Assembly: GCA_002699585.1 (NCBI GenBank) | Contig: PABP01000025.1 | Span: forward strand, 1-35,455 | DNA from: Anaerolineaceae bacterium | GTDB taxonomy: Bacteria; Chloroflexota; Anaerolineae; Aggregatilineales; Phototrophicaceae | Direction of reading: 5' to 3' | Length of the DNA stretch: 35,455 nt | Part shown: in pieces, positions 16,021 through 24,074 of the stretch | Layout of the letters: the number at the start of each line of letters is the position of its first letter | Position numbering within the stretch: position 1 is the stretch's first letter | Program-made: the position numbers and the translations under genes | The notes under the pieces: model-generated | What the model was told of the DNA's origin: nothing | The model's database searches: none | What the model saw: only the letters and a program-made list of their open reading frames with translations

Positions 16021-16434
16021 GTGCTCACGCTACTGCTCCTAGCGGCTCATTTGAACCTCAGCGCGCTTGTTCCTCTTCAGATTGGCGAAGTTGCGCCACC
16101 TTGGTGGGTCGGCGGTAGACTTCTGTGGCCGTTTGCAGTAGAAACCCATACGCTCCTATCAGATGGGGCCTTGAACACGCTCACACCCATGCTGTCCCTT
16201 GCTTCTGCAATTTGTTTTATCCTGGCAGCAGGTGCTCTTCTACGCTGGCGCGTGCCAAGTCAGTGGTTCCCGTTGCTCATCGTCGCAGGTGCCGTGTTCT
16301 CCATTGCATTGCAGTTTATCTGGTTCACCATCTGGGCTGTTCTCCCACTCCTTTTGGATATTGCGTTGCTCTGGGCCGTGTTTCGGGCAAGGATCACTGT
16401 CAATGGGCTTCGCGTAAAAACCGTCAGCGCCTAA
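16021..16434 (+). CDS. Hypothetical membrane protein, probably 5'-truncated
   Basis: The 137-residue product has four hydrophobic segments (about residues 1-20, 55-75, 82-103 and 105-123) and a short basic tail. I do not recognise a family. The frame opens just after the transposase remnant, and the only usable start, GTG at 16021, has no ribosome binding site and falls inside the first hydrophobic segment (LTLLLLAAHLNL). This suggests that the native N-terminus was lost when the element inserted or was deleted. Expression is doubtful. Confidence 0.5.
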   Translation: MLTLLLLAAHLNLSALVPLQIGEVAPPWWVGGRLLWPFAVETHTLLSDGALNTLTPMLSLASAICFILAAGALLRWRVPSQWFPLLIVAGAVFSIALQFIWFTIWAVLPLLLDIALLWAVFRARITVNGLRVKTVSA

Positions 16435-16493
16435 TTCACAATATGCAAATCTGTTTTCTGTCGTACTTGTGGAAGATCATCAAAACTGGCGTC

Positions 16494-16703
16494 CTACCTA
16501 TATGAACCAGAAATCGTATTGTTGAATACTTGCCCAGTAGGTTCACAATGAGTTGATAGAGTGTATGCCGTCCAAAAGAATGTGACGGCAAGCATTTCGC
16601 TCATCATCTTCGCAGTTACCGATATGTACTTTTGAAGGGTTTCTTCCTGAATCTGAGGTGTTTTTGAGAACTGATCATCTATAATCTCGAGCAGGTTGTT
16701 TCC
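16494..16703 (-). pseudogene. Gene fragment within a 304-bp gap
   Basis: An open minus-strand frame without a start codon at its beginning encodes about 69 residues. It has a helical, acidic first half (EIIDDQFSKTPQIQEETLQ) and a hydrophobic patch (MLAVTFFWTAYTLS), ending at the stop 16494-16496. An upstream TGA interrupts it. The composition looks coding, but I recognise no family. It is the only content I can see between 16435 and 16738. Confidence 0.3.
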
Positions 16704-16738
16704 TCAACTTACAGCTAACAATCAAGCCGTTACAAACC

Positions 16739-17059
16739 TCATATTGTGATACCTCTCAACAGTTCTAGAAGTTCTTTATCAGGCATCACGTTTAAGACAA
16801 AATAAGGAATAACAAATAGCAAGTAAAATACGCGAAGTTTGCATCTAGATTTTTTGTAGGTACCCGCGTATAGAGATGCCATCGTTCCGATAACGACAGA
16901 AACTACGGCCAAAATGTTGCTAGGGAAGTCATCACCTAAGTATGCACCAGGCTGGCATTTCAACGAGTATACAAACGTCGAATTCGCAGCAAACCAACCT
17001 CCTAAAAGGGCCGTTGGCACATATGCCCATACAGAGTAGGCTCTTCGGACCAACGACAT
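16739..17059 (-). CDS. Hypothetical small membrane protein
   Basis: The product has about 106 residues and three predicted membrane segments (around WAYVPTALLGGWF, ILAVVSVVIGTMASLYAG and VFYLLFVIPYFVLNV). The frame extends upstream to an ATG at 17152 that would overlap the ABC gene, but the extra 31 residues cross a terminator-like hairpin and are not hydrophobic. I therefore prefer the ATG at 17059, which has GGA eight bases before it. It follows the ABC ATPase gene where a permease would be expected, yet it is far too short for an ABC-2 permease. It could be an unrelated gene or a reduced partner. Confidence 0.45.
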   Translation of the reverse strand: MSLVRRAYSVWAYVPTALLGGWFAANSTFVYSLKCQPGAYLGDDFPSNILAVVSVVIGTMASLYAGTYKKSRCKLRVFYLLFVIPYFVLNVMPDKELLELLRGITI

Positions 17060-17108
17060 TACGTTCCAAAGACAGGATAAACAATCAAGCCAAATTGTTA
17101 GTCCACGA

Positions 17109-17132
17109 GTCTCCCTTTGAGGGAGGCTTTTT
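17109..17132 (+). terminator. Rho-independent terminator-like hairpin
   Basis: CTCCC and GGGAG arms, extended by a G-T and a G-C pair, flank TTTGA and are followed by five T residues (17128-17132) on the plus strand. It would end plus-strand transcription coming from the truncated membrane-protein region. It sits inside the minus-strand gap between the ABC ATPase stop and the small membrane gene. Confidence 0.55.
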
Positions 17133-17142
17133 ACAGGATTGA

Positions 17143-18033
17143 TTACTGCCATAATGTTTGTTCGATTTCTCCGCCTGCATTAACGATAGTAACCACCAAG
17201 AGCGCTGTATCTATCGGCTGTGTAAGTTGAAGTAGCAAGTACTCATTACTGTCAGAAACAGACTTCTGTACTGACAGGACTTCAGGATAAGCTCGCAGGG
17301 CAGAGAGCAAGCCTTGATTAAAATTGTGACCTATAATCTTCAATCGAATCTTTTCCGCCTGCCCTGCTGCATTGTCGAGCTTCAGGAGCTTTCCCGAATC
17401 AAGTAAGGCGTATTGCTGGCAAAGTTCTTCTGCTTCAAGCGGGTCACATGTATTTAGGAAAATCGTCAAACCTTCATACGCAGCCAAACTTTTCAGGTTC
17501 TCTCGTAGGTTTGTCGCTTCTACTGGATCAAGCTCGTTGGTTGGCTCGTCCAAGAACAGCAACTGGGGTCGTTGTAGCAGGGCACGCGCGATGGCGAGTT
17601 TCTGGCGAGAGCATTTACCAAAGTCTTTTACCTGTTGGTTACGCTGATCCCACAGGTTCATTTGCATAAGCAGCTCTTTGATTCGGGCATATAGTGTAGA
17701 TTTTGTCATCACGTCTCTGCTAGCAGATAGTTCAAGATTGTCTATGGCAGTTCGTGTTTCATCGAAGCTGAGCTTATCTTCCATAACCAGCCCACAAGCT
17801 GCCCGAATTTTGTGTCCCTCATTCCACATATCGTAACCAAGTACCCGAGCATCACCGCTAGATGCTTCAAGTAGACCAGCCAGCAGTCGCATCGTGGTTG
17901 TTTTGCCAGCGCCTTTTGGTCCCAGTAAGCCAAATATGATGCCGCATGGAACATTGAAATTCAGGTCATCTACTGCTCTTAAATCGTTGAAGTCGCGAGT
18001 GAGGTTCATGGTTTGGACTGCGAAGTTTGCCAT
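17143..18033 (-). CDS. ABC transporter ATP-binding protein with degenerate signature and switch motifs
   Basis: This 296-residue ABC-2-type ATPase has Walker A GPKGAGKTTT (Asn replaced by Lys before GAGKT) and an intact Walker B LLFLDEPT. Two elements needed for a normal ATPase dimer are altered. The signature, usually LSxG, reads FGKC (VKDFGKCSRQKLAIARAL), and the switch His in the STHD position is Cys (LNTCDPLEAEEL). It can probably bind ATP but may hydrolyse it poorly, or it may be a decaying gene. It follows the ParB-like gene by 11 bp and has a good AGGA ribosome site. No permease of normal size follows. A regulatory or heterodimeric role is the alternative. Confidence 0.85.
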   Translation of the reverse strand: MANFAVQTMNLTRDFNDLRAVDDLNFNVPCGIIFGLLGPKGAGKTTTMRLLAGLLEASSGDARVLGYDMWNEGHKIRAACGLVMEDKLSFDETRTAIDNLELSASRDVMTKSTLYARIKELLMQMNLWDQRNQQVKDFGKCSRQKLAIARALLQRPQLLFLDEPTNELDPVEATNLRENLKSLAAYEGLTIFLNTCDPLEAEELCQQYALLDSGKLLKLDNAAGQAEKIRLKIIGHNFNQGLLSALRAYPEVLSVQKSVSDSNEYLLLQLTQPIDTALLVVTIVNAGGEIEQTLWQ

Positions 18034-18044
18034 CTTTATATCCT

Positions 18045-18488
18045 TTAGAGCGATGTCTGTGACACATTGCTATACAGGCGAATCACATGGGCATCAACAT
18101 ATTCGATATTCAGAAAACTGCTAACTGAAACACGGTGATTCCCATCGATGATGTAGTAGCCATCATCTGTTAGATACACGTCAATAGGTGGTAGTGTGAT
18201 GCCCGTCAAATAAAGACGGATAAGACGTTGCCACCTGAGTTCGACACTATCATCGAGCGGCATGAAGTCACGATCAAATTCGCGTGAACGCCCCAGAGAC
18301 CCGACAATGTGCTTTATGGGAATGGAATCAACGCCACAATCTGTGCGCCCCTTTAGTCTGGTACGGGCCTGCCACTGCTCAAAAGCTTCAAGGTATGTAG
18401 GTTGCTGATGCAGACGACGCTTCAGTCGTTTCCAGAACCCACGACGCAAGGCACTCTGGAACAGACCATTTCTTGTTTTGATCGTCAT
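18045..18488 (-). CDS. ParB N-terminal-domain-like protein
   Basis: This protein of about 147 residues has a basic N-terminus followed by a ParB/Srx-type fold. The diagnostic stretch is LPPIDVYLTDDGYYIIDGNHR and then VSVSSFLNIEYVDAHVIRL, with the DGNHR box that binds nucleotide in ParB-related enzymes. There is no helix-turn-helix DNA-binding domain and no parA neighbour, so it is not a chromosome-partition ParB. Similar stand-alone proteins are of unknown function. I chose the ATG at 18488 because AGGA lies seven bases upstream; an ATG at 18503 is in frame. It is probably cotranscribed with the degenerate ABC gene. Confidence 0.75.
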   Translation of the reverse strand: MTIKTRNGLFQSALRRGFWKRLKRRLHQQPTYLEAFEQWQARTRLKGRTDCGVDSIPIKHIVGSLGRSREFDRDFMPLDDSVELRWQRLIRLYLTGITLPPIDVYLTDDGYYIIDGNHRVSVSSFLNIEYVDAHVIRLYSNVSQTSL

Positions 18489-18592
18489 ATAGGTTCCTTG
18501 CATGGGTGACTCGCTTTACTCATATTGCTAAATGCATCAACAGTAGTTTCGCACGCGAGCCATCACTCAACATCTGGATTTCGATCAGTTGC

Positions 18593-18614
18593 TACCTGGT
18601 CGTTTGACCAGGTA
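18593..18614. promoter_or_regulatory. Palindromic operator upstream of the ABC-2 exporter
   Basis: Two perfect 9-bp arms, TACCTGGTC and GACCAGGTA, flank GTTT, 79 bp before the exporter ATPase start. Eighteen of the positions recur (RTTY centre) at 23972-23989, upstream of the hydrolase and the sensor kinase. The NarL-type response regulator encoded between them is the obvious candidate to bind both. Confidence 0.7.
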
Positions 18615-18692
18615 CGACCTGTCTGAAAGCTAGATTCCCCATCGTGTGAATATTGCTATCTTGAAGCTAAACTTGGAGACAGGAGACTGAAT

Positions 18693-19631
18693 ATGCCTGA
18701 AATGGTTATTCACACAGAAAAGCTGAGCAAACACTTCAAAGGGGTACAGGCGCTTACAGATTTATCAATGGACGTACCAGCTCATTCTATTGTGGGTTTT
18801 CTAGGGCCGAACGGAGCTGGAAAAAGTACAACAATCAAACTGCTCCTGGGATTGATTCATCCTTCTTCTGGCCGTGCTTCCATCTTTGGCCAGGACATCA
18901 CGCGTCATAGCCTTGAGATTCGCCAACGGGTGGGTTATCTAGCCCAACAACCGAAATTCGATGAGGCGATGACTGCTCGCCAAACACTCCGGTTTGTTGC
19001 GAAGTTTTTCTACAGTGGACCAAAACAGCTCATCGAAGCGCGTGTTGAGGAATCACTGAAGCTAGTTGGCCTTGATGACAAAGCAGATCGCGTGGTGCGC
19101 GGTTTCTCTGGTGGTGAGATGCAGCGACTTGGTATCGCACAGGCTCAGATCAATGAACCAGACCTTCTTATTCTTGATGAGCCAGCCGCAGCACTCGATC
19201 CGATGGGCAGGCGGGATGTGCTCAACATCATGGAGCGATTACGCGAAAGATCGACAATCTTCTACTCAACCCATATTCTCGATGATGTCCAGCGGGTCAG
19301 CGATCGCGTCGTGATCTTGAATAAGGGGAGTTTGGTGGCGCAAGGCCCTATCGAATCGCTTTTGCAGTCTGAAGAGGGCGCTATTTATCATGTGGCACTT
19401 AACGGGGATGTCGAAACTGCGCAAGCGCGAGTCAAAGCTCTCAGTTGGGTAAATAATCTATTTGTCAGGAACAGTAATGGTGTGACCCACTGGCAGGTAG
19501 GCGTGACTGATACCGCAGCAGCAGAACAACTTTTGTTGCGAACAATAATGGCCGACGATGACATTCAAGTACTGGAATACGGTCCCGAGACCTACGAACT
19601 TGAAGACGTATTTATGAAAGTCGTGCAGTAA
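18693..19631 (+). CDS. ABC-2-type transporter ATP-binding protein
   Basis: This 312-residue protein has all ATPase motifs intact: Walker A GPNGAGKST (residues 38-46), Q-loop in GYLAQQP, signature FSGGE, Walker B LLILDEP and the switch His in STHIL. A C-terminal extension of about 90 residues is typical of ABC-2 exporters of drugs, lipids or peptides. The permease gene starts 12 bp downstream. The palindrome at 18593 and the neighbouring two-component system suggest induction by an envelope or chemical stress signal. GGAGACAGGAGA provides the ribosome binding site. Confidence 0.93.
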   Translation: MPEMVIHTEKLSKHFKGVQALTDLSMDVPAHSIVGFLGPNGAGKSTTIKLLLGLIHPSSGRASIFGQDITRHSLEIRQRVGYLAQQPKFDEAMTARQTLRFVAKFFYSGPKQLIEARVEESLKLVGLDDKADRVVRGFSGGEMQRLGIAQAQINEPDLLILDEPAAALDPMGRRDVLNIMERLRERSTIFYSTHILDDVQRVSDRVVILNKGSLVAQGPIESLLQSEEGAIYHVALNGDVETAQARVKALSWVNNLFVRNSNGVTHWQVGVTDTAAAEQLLLRTIMADDDIQVLEYGPETYELEDVFMKVVQ

Positions 19632-19643
19632 AGGGAAACGATC

Positions 19644-20492
19644 ATGACGGTAACACAGAAGCTCCAATCGAAAAAATCGATTGGCTATCTAAGCGGGTTC
19701 GGAAACCTATTTGCGCGAGAAAGCCGCAAATGGTGGCGGTCGCGACGCTGGTGGATGCAATCCCTACTATGGTTAGTCATCTTAAATGGGATTGTCGTCT
19801 TTGGCCTGTTCGTAATGCCCACGCTCGTTGAAGAATCTGGCGCGGAGATGCAACAAGCCGCAGAATCCGGTGTTCAGACGATGACTGCGGAACAGTTTCA
19901 ACAGGATGTGCCGAATTTATTGTTTGGGTTAGCTACCTTTTTCCTGCCAGTTGGGGTTATTATCCTGGTCCAAGGACAAGTGTATGCTGAGAAACAATCG
20001 GGCATCACGGCCTGGATCTTATCTAAGCCAGTAGTACGCCCAGCTTATCTTCTGGCGAAATTCTTGGCAGACTGGATTGGCATCGTACTGGTGCTCGTAA
20101 TCTTGCAAATGGCAACTGCATACTTGTTGTTGACATCTGTGATTGAAGTGAACACCGTTGGCTATATAACTGCAGTGGCTTTACTCATCATGCTGCTGCT
20201 CTTTTATCAATCGTTTACTCTGATGATGAGCGTCATGGGAAATTCGACTGAAATAGTCTTAGGTGCTTCAATGGGTTTGTTTTTGGGCGGATCACTGCTC
20301 AAGAATCCGCTTGCCCAGATTTTTGGCGACGCTGTCTTTGCGACACCGTGGATGCTCCCAGATGCCATCGCGCTCGCAGTGACCGGTGAACCCTTACCAC
20401 CTCAACTGCAAATCACAGTCGTTGCTGTACCTGCTTTGACAGTAGCTTGCTTACTTTTGATGATCTGGCAGTTCCACCGACAGGAATTGTAG
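19644..20492 (+). CDS. ABC-2-type transporter permease
   Basis: This 282-residue protein has six predicted membrane helices. The first follows a basic segment (SRRWWMQSLLW), and a long extracytoplasmic loop after helix 1 contains the Glu/Gln-rich stretch EESGAEMQQAAES. A conserved AEKQSGITAWILSKPVVRPAYL cytoplasmic loop is typical of ABC-2 permeases, where it couples to the ATPase. Together with the preceding ATPase it forms an exporter of unknown cargo. It ends 32 bp from the convergent response-regulator gene, and no strong terminator is visible between them. Confidence 0.88.
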   Translation: MTVTQKLQSKKSIGYLSGFGNLFARESRKWWRSRRWWMQSLLWLVILNGIVVFGLFVMPTLVEESGAEMQQAAESGVQTMTAEQFQQDVPNLLFGLATFFLPVGVIILVQGQVYAEKQSGITAWILSKPVVRPAYLLAKFLADWIGIVLVLVILQMATAYLLLTSVIEVNTVGYITAVALLIMLLLFYQSFTLMMSVMGNSTEIVLGASMGLFLGGSLLKNPLAQIFGDAVFATPWMLPDAIALAVTGEPLPPQLQITVVAVPALTVACLLLMIWQFHRQEL

Positions 20493-20524
20493 TCAGTCCA
20501 CATGGCCTGGGCAGTACCCATGAC

Positions 20525-21166
20525 TTACTTTTGCACAACGATCTCGAGCTTCAACGCCAGGGAAACGGCCTCCGTACGACTACTGGCGTTGAGCTTAGAC
20601 AGTATCGTGCTGACATGGAATTTAGCTGTAGACAGGCTGATCTCCAATTTCTGGGCAATCTGAGCGTTTGTCATGCCATCTACAAGTATACTCAACACTT
20701 CTAGCTCGCGTTCAGTCAGATCAAAGCCAGGCTGTTGTGGTTGTATACTGGCATGAATCAACGCTTGTGCAGCTTCTGGGGCCAGAGTTGACTTACCAGC
20801 ATGGGCATTGCGTACTGCTTCAGCAAGTTGATTTGACGGTATGTTTTTCAAAAGATAGCCAATGATGCCTACTTTTAATGCTTCTTGAATGCGATTATCC
20901 TCACTGAAGCTTGTCAAAGCGATGATTTGTGTCTGCGGGCATACTTCCTTAATGCGCTTTGTCGCTGTGATACCATCAACCCTGGGCATAACCAAGTCCA
21001 TCAAGATGACGTCGGGACAAGTTTCCATACAGAACATGAGAGCATGTTCGCCATCGGATGCTTGCCCGACAAGCTCTAAATCTGGGGCTATCTTTAACAT
21101 ATTCGCTAGACCTTCGCGCACCATCTCATGGTCGTCTACAATCAAAACACGAATTGTTTCACTCAT
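20525..21166 (-). CDS. NarL/FixJ-family response regulator
   Basis: This 213-residue regulator has a receiver domain (residues 1-125) with the acidic pair D11-D12 and phosphoacceptor D57 (VILMDLVMP). A LuxR-type helix-turn-helix follows at about 145-205 (LTERELEVLSILVDGMTNAQI, then STAKFHVSTIL). I chose the ATG at 21166 because GGAGG lies just upstream, the receiver domain starts there, and it overlaps the kinase stop codon by 8 bp (ATGAGTGA). The longer open frame is only the antisense-free extension into the kinase gene. It is activated by the kinase next to it and probably binds the palindromes at 18593 and 23972. Confidence 0.95.
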   Translation of the reverse strand: MSETIRVLIVDDHEMVREGLANMLKIAPDLELVGQASDGEHALMFCMETCPDVILMDLVMPRVDGITATKRIKEVCPQTQIIALTSFSEDNRIQEALKVGIIGYLLKNIPSNQLAEAVRNAHAGKSTLAPEAAQALIHASIQPQQPGFDLTERELEVLSILVDGMTNAQIAQKLEISLSTAKFHVSTILSKLNASSRTEAVSLALKLEIVVQK

Positions 21167-23852
21167 TTTTCCTCCAAAAAACCTGTATCTCCGTACCTTC
21201 TGCGGGATTTGTGTCAACGTAGAAGGTCGCACCCATAGACGAAGCTCGCTCAGCCATGATCTGCATTCCAAAATGCCCTGCCTCAATCTTATCCGGTTCA
21301 AATCCCTGCCCATCATCAAGCACTTTCAGGATGTGGCCCTGCTCATCACAGCGCAAACTTATAAAGGCATGTTGAGCATTGGCATGCTTGATGATGTTAT
21401 TGAGCGCTTCCTGAGCAATGCGATAGAACATATACTTAATGTCTGGGTCTGTATCACAGCTTCCATGAACACTCAAGTTGATTTGAACTTTGCTACGCCC
21501 CTGGGCTGCATCAATAAGTTGTTGAAGTAGTGTATGCATATCTGCTTGCGCAAACTGCGCGGGTCGTAACTCAATGAGTAGTGTACGCATTTCCGCTAAC
21601 GCGCCGCGCGTCAAGTTTGCTAACCGATCAAGCTGTTGTTGTGCATCGGCCCGATCAATTTCCCAAAGGTCGGGGAGCGTATCGGCGATCAAACTTGCAG
21701 AGAACAGAGTCTGGGTTACGGCATCATGCAGATTGCGTGCCAGCCGATTTCGCTCTTCAATCGCTGCGGATTCTCGCACGCGTTCGCGCAGTCGAGCATT
21801 TTCAATAACGAGAGCGGCTTGTCCAGCGAAAGCAACTGCAAGGCCAATCATGTCGTCTGTAAATTGCTGACTCTCCGAGTAGTAAAGTGTCATTGCTCCA
21901 TACACTCTTTCATGTGTACGGATGGGCACAGACAGTACGGCCCCATATTGTTTTATGAGCTGGTCAAGACCATTAATCCAGCCATCCGGGATGCTGGGTT
22001 CTCTCAAATATCTATCCAGCAACCCCGATGCAGCCTGTAAATCTGGCACAGAAACGGGTTCACCTAACGCAACTGCACGTCCGGTTATCGCGCCACCCAC
22101 AGGAAGCTCCAGGGCAGTATAGGATGTGCTAAGGCCATGTGACGCGCCCACATGCAGCATGGAGCGTTCTTCATCTAGCAGATACAGTGCGCCGCCCCGC
22201 GTCCCCAACATCTGCACAGCCTGCCTGACAATAAAATCGAGGATGTCATCTAGAGAAAGGTTAGAATTCAATACGGCCAAACTATCTCGCAGGCCCTCGG
22301 CAATGCGGCGACGATCTTCCGCCTCGATGCGCCGCTCCTGTTCGGATTGATGTAAGCGTGCATTTTCAACAGCAAGGGCAGCTTGTTCCGCCAGTGTTGT
22401 AGCAACCCTCAACTGAATGTCCGAAAATACTTGCGCTGAATCGTAATAGATTGTGAGGGCACCATACGGTTCGTCGCGAACAAAAAGAGGCACAGAAACA
22501 GATGCTTTGAATCTTGCATATAACTCAATGCGTCTGGATCTTACAGCTGCACTTAGTCCCTTATCTGTACGAATTTGGTCGAGTACAGCTTGCGTGTAGT
22601 TGATTGCTATAGGTTCTTTTGAAGCAAAAATGCTTAGGAGCTCTCTACCTGGTGTTGACTCAAGATCAAACTCAATTGTCCCCAGTTCATCTTCAAAAAT
22701 ACCCACACCGACCTCTACACGGCCTGTCTGCGTAACTTGATCTAAACTGTATAAGATACATGCTGAAGCCTCTGCCAAGGTACAGGCCTGCCGGGTAATG
22801 TGCGACAGGGTTTCTTCTAGCGATGCGCTGGAATTGACCACTGCTAGTGTTTCGCGCAAACCTTTCGCAACCCTATGACGCTGCTCCAACTCTCGCGTAC
22901 GATCTTGAATACGCGCTTCGAGAGTCCGATTCATCTCTCTAAGTTCAATCTCAGCCAGGCGACGGTCCAGAACGTTAGCAATGATGCCAGCCGCAATTCG
23001 CAATAGATCAACGACTTCCTCAGGCCATTGACGTCTTTGTCGAACAGCGTCAAAGCCGATAAAACCAACGACTTGATCACGTCGTTCCATAGGTACAACC
23101 AGAATTGATTTTATCTTCTGTACAGCGAACTCGTCTTTTTCGGTCTGAGCTTCAGAAGGCAACTCCTCGACAACGGGAGTATTCAAGACTACGCCACGCA
23201 AAATCTGCTTGTTGGACCACGACATGGCGTCAATGGGCACACATTGCATACGCTCGATTTGAGGTGCAATGTCTTCAGCGCACCACTCATATCGATTGTG
23301 CATATACTCATCATCGTAGTCGAATACGTAGCTGCGATCAGCTTGCACGAACCGACCCAAATCTCCAAGGATCTGCTGAATACCTGCATCGATTTCATCA
23401 GTGGGCAAGATAATAAAATAGCTAGATGTATAGGTGATCAACGTCTCTAGCTGACGACGATACTGAAGTGCTTTTTCTGCTTGCTGGCGCCGTGTAATAT
23501 CGCGCCAATTAGAATACAAAATATCTCGGCCATCGTACTCAATGGCGATTAACAAGACTTCGACAGGTAGAATCGTGCCATCTACGCGTTGGTGGTCCCA
23601 CTCAAAACAGAGGTGACCCTGCTTGAGTGCAATATCCATGAGGTCGTGCTCGCGTATATCGGAGCGAGAGCCATCTGGCTGAAATTCGGGAGAGTAATCG
23701 CTAGGGCGGCATCCGATGATTTCTGACTTATCAGAACAAGCGAGAAGTGAGATTGCTGTCGCGTTGCAATCTATAAACACGCCATTTTCAAGCAAAAACA
23801 ACCCATCGGTAGATTGTTCAAAGACACGTGCCAAGATTCCGCTGCGTTCCAT
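21159..23852 (-). CDS. PAS-GAF-GAF-GAF sensor histidine kinase (NarL-type HisKA_3)
   Basis: This 897-residue kinase has no membrane helices, so it is a cytoplasmic sensor. The domains in order are PAS/PAC (about 5-120), three GAF domains (about 145-305, 340-505 and 530-690), a HisKA_3 dimerisation box with H709 in ERNRLARNLHDAV, and a HATPase (about 800-895) with N-box EALNNIIKHAN and G-boxes DDGQGFEP and GHFGM. GAF2 and GAF3 resemble each other (YGALTIYYDSAQVFSD against YGAMTLYYSESQQFTD), which suggests internal duplication. It transfers phosphate to the overlapping response regulator. Its 5' side faces the hydrolase gene, with a shared palindrome between them. Confidence 0.95.
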   Translation of the reverse strand: MERSGILARVFEQSTDGLFLLENGVFIDCNATAISLLACSDKSEIIGCRPSDYSPEFQPDGSRSDIREHDLMDIALKQGHLCFEWDHQRVDGTILPVEVLLIAIEYDGRDILYSNWRDITRRQQAEKALQYRRQLETLITYTSSYFIILPTDEIDAGIQQILGDLGRFVQADRSYVFDYDDEYMHNRYEWCAEDIAPQIERMQCVPIDAMSWSNKQILRGVVLNTPVVEELPSEAQTEKDEFAVQKIKSILVVPMERRDQVVGFIGFDAVRQRRQWPEEVVDLLRIAAGIIANVLDRRLAEIELREMNRTLEARIQDRTRELEQRHRVAKGLRETLAVVNSSASLEETLSHITRQACTLAEASACILYSLDQVTQTGRVEVGVGIFEDELGTIEFDLESTPGRELLSIFASKEPIAINYTQAVLDQIRTDKGLSAAVRSRRIELYARFKASVSVPLFVRDEPYGALTIYYDSAQVFSDIQLRVATTLAEQAALAVENARLHQSEQERRIEAEDRRRIAEGLRDSLAVLNSNLSLDDILDFIVRQAVQMLGTRGGALYLLDEERSMLHVGASHGLSTSYTALELPVGGAITGRAVALGEPVSVPDLQAASGLLDRYLREPSIPDGWINGLDQLIKQYGAVLSVPIRTHERVYGAMTLYYSESQQFTDDMIGLAVAFAGQAALVIENARLRERVRESAAIEERNRLARNLHDAVTQTLFSASLIADTLPDLWEIDRADAQQQLDRLANLTRGALAEMRTLLIELRPAQFAQADMHTLLQQLIDAAQGRSKVQINLSVHGSCDTDPDIKYMFYRIAQEALNNIIKHANAQHAFISLRCDEQGHILKVLDDGQGFEPDKIEAGHFGMQIMAERASSMGATFYVDTNPAEGTEIQVFWRKNE

Positions 23853-23971
23853 ATCGATCTCCGCTTTATGTGTAACGGAGCGTATCCTATTGCAAGCTGT
23901 TGTCGCAAGCGAACTGCGAACAACGCTGATGTTAGTCTTTGTATTTCAGGATATTTATCTGAATAGGCGGC

Positions 23972-23989
23972 ACCTGGTCATTCGACCAG
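23972..23989. promoter_or_regulatory. Second copy of the palindromic operator, between kinase and hydrolase genes
   Basis: ACCTGGTC-ATTC-GACCAG matches 16 of 18 positions of the site at 18594-18611, and both mismatches are transitions in the 4-bp centre. It lies 85 bp before the hydrolase start and 119 bp before the divergent kinase start, so it could control either or both. Confidence 0.65.
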
Positions 23990-24074
23990 TCTCACAATAG
24001 TCAGACGATAGATGTGATCGACACACGAATATGTGATGCTGGGAACAAGTATTCACATGAAGGAGCAAATTTAC

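Noticed and set aside
21167-21319. N-terminal extension of the response regulator
   Set aside because: The extra 51 residues overlap the kinase HATPase coding region in another frame, and the receiver domain begins right at the ATG at 21166, which has a GGAGG site.
21574-23450. Several plus-strand open frames of 60-130 codons antisense to the sensor kinase
   Set aside because: All are shadows of the minus-strand kinase; they are Arg/Ser-rich, lack domains and have no ribosome sites.
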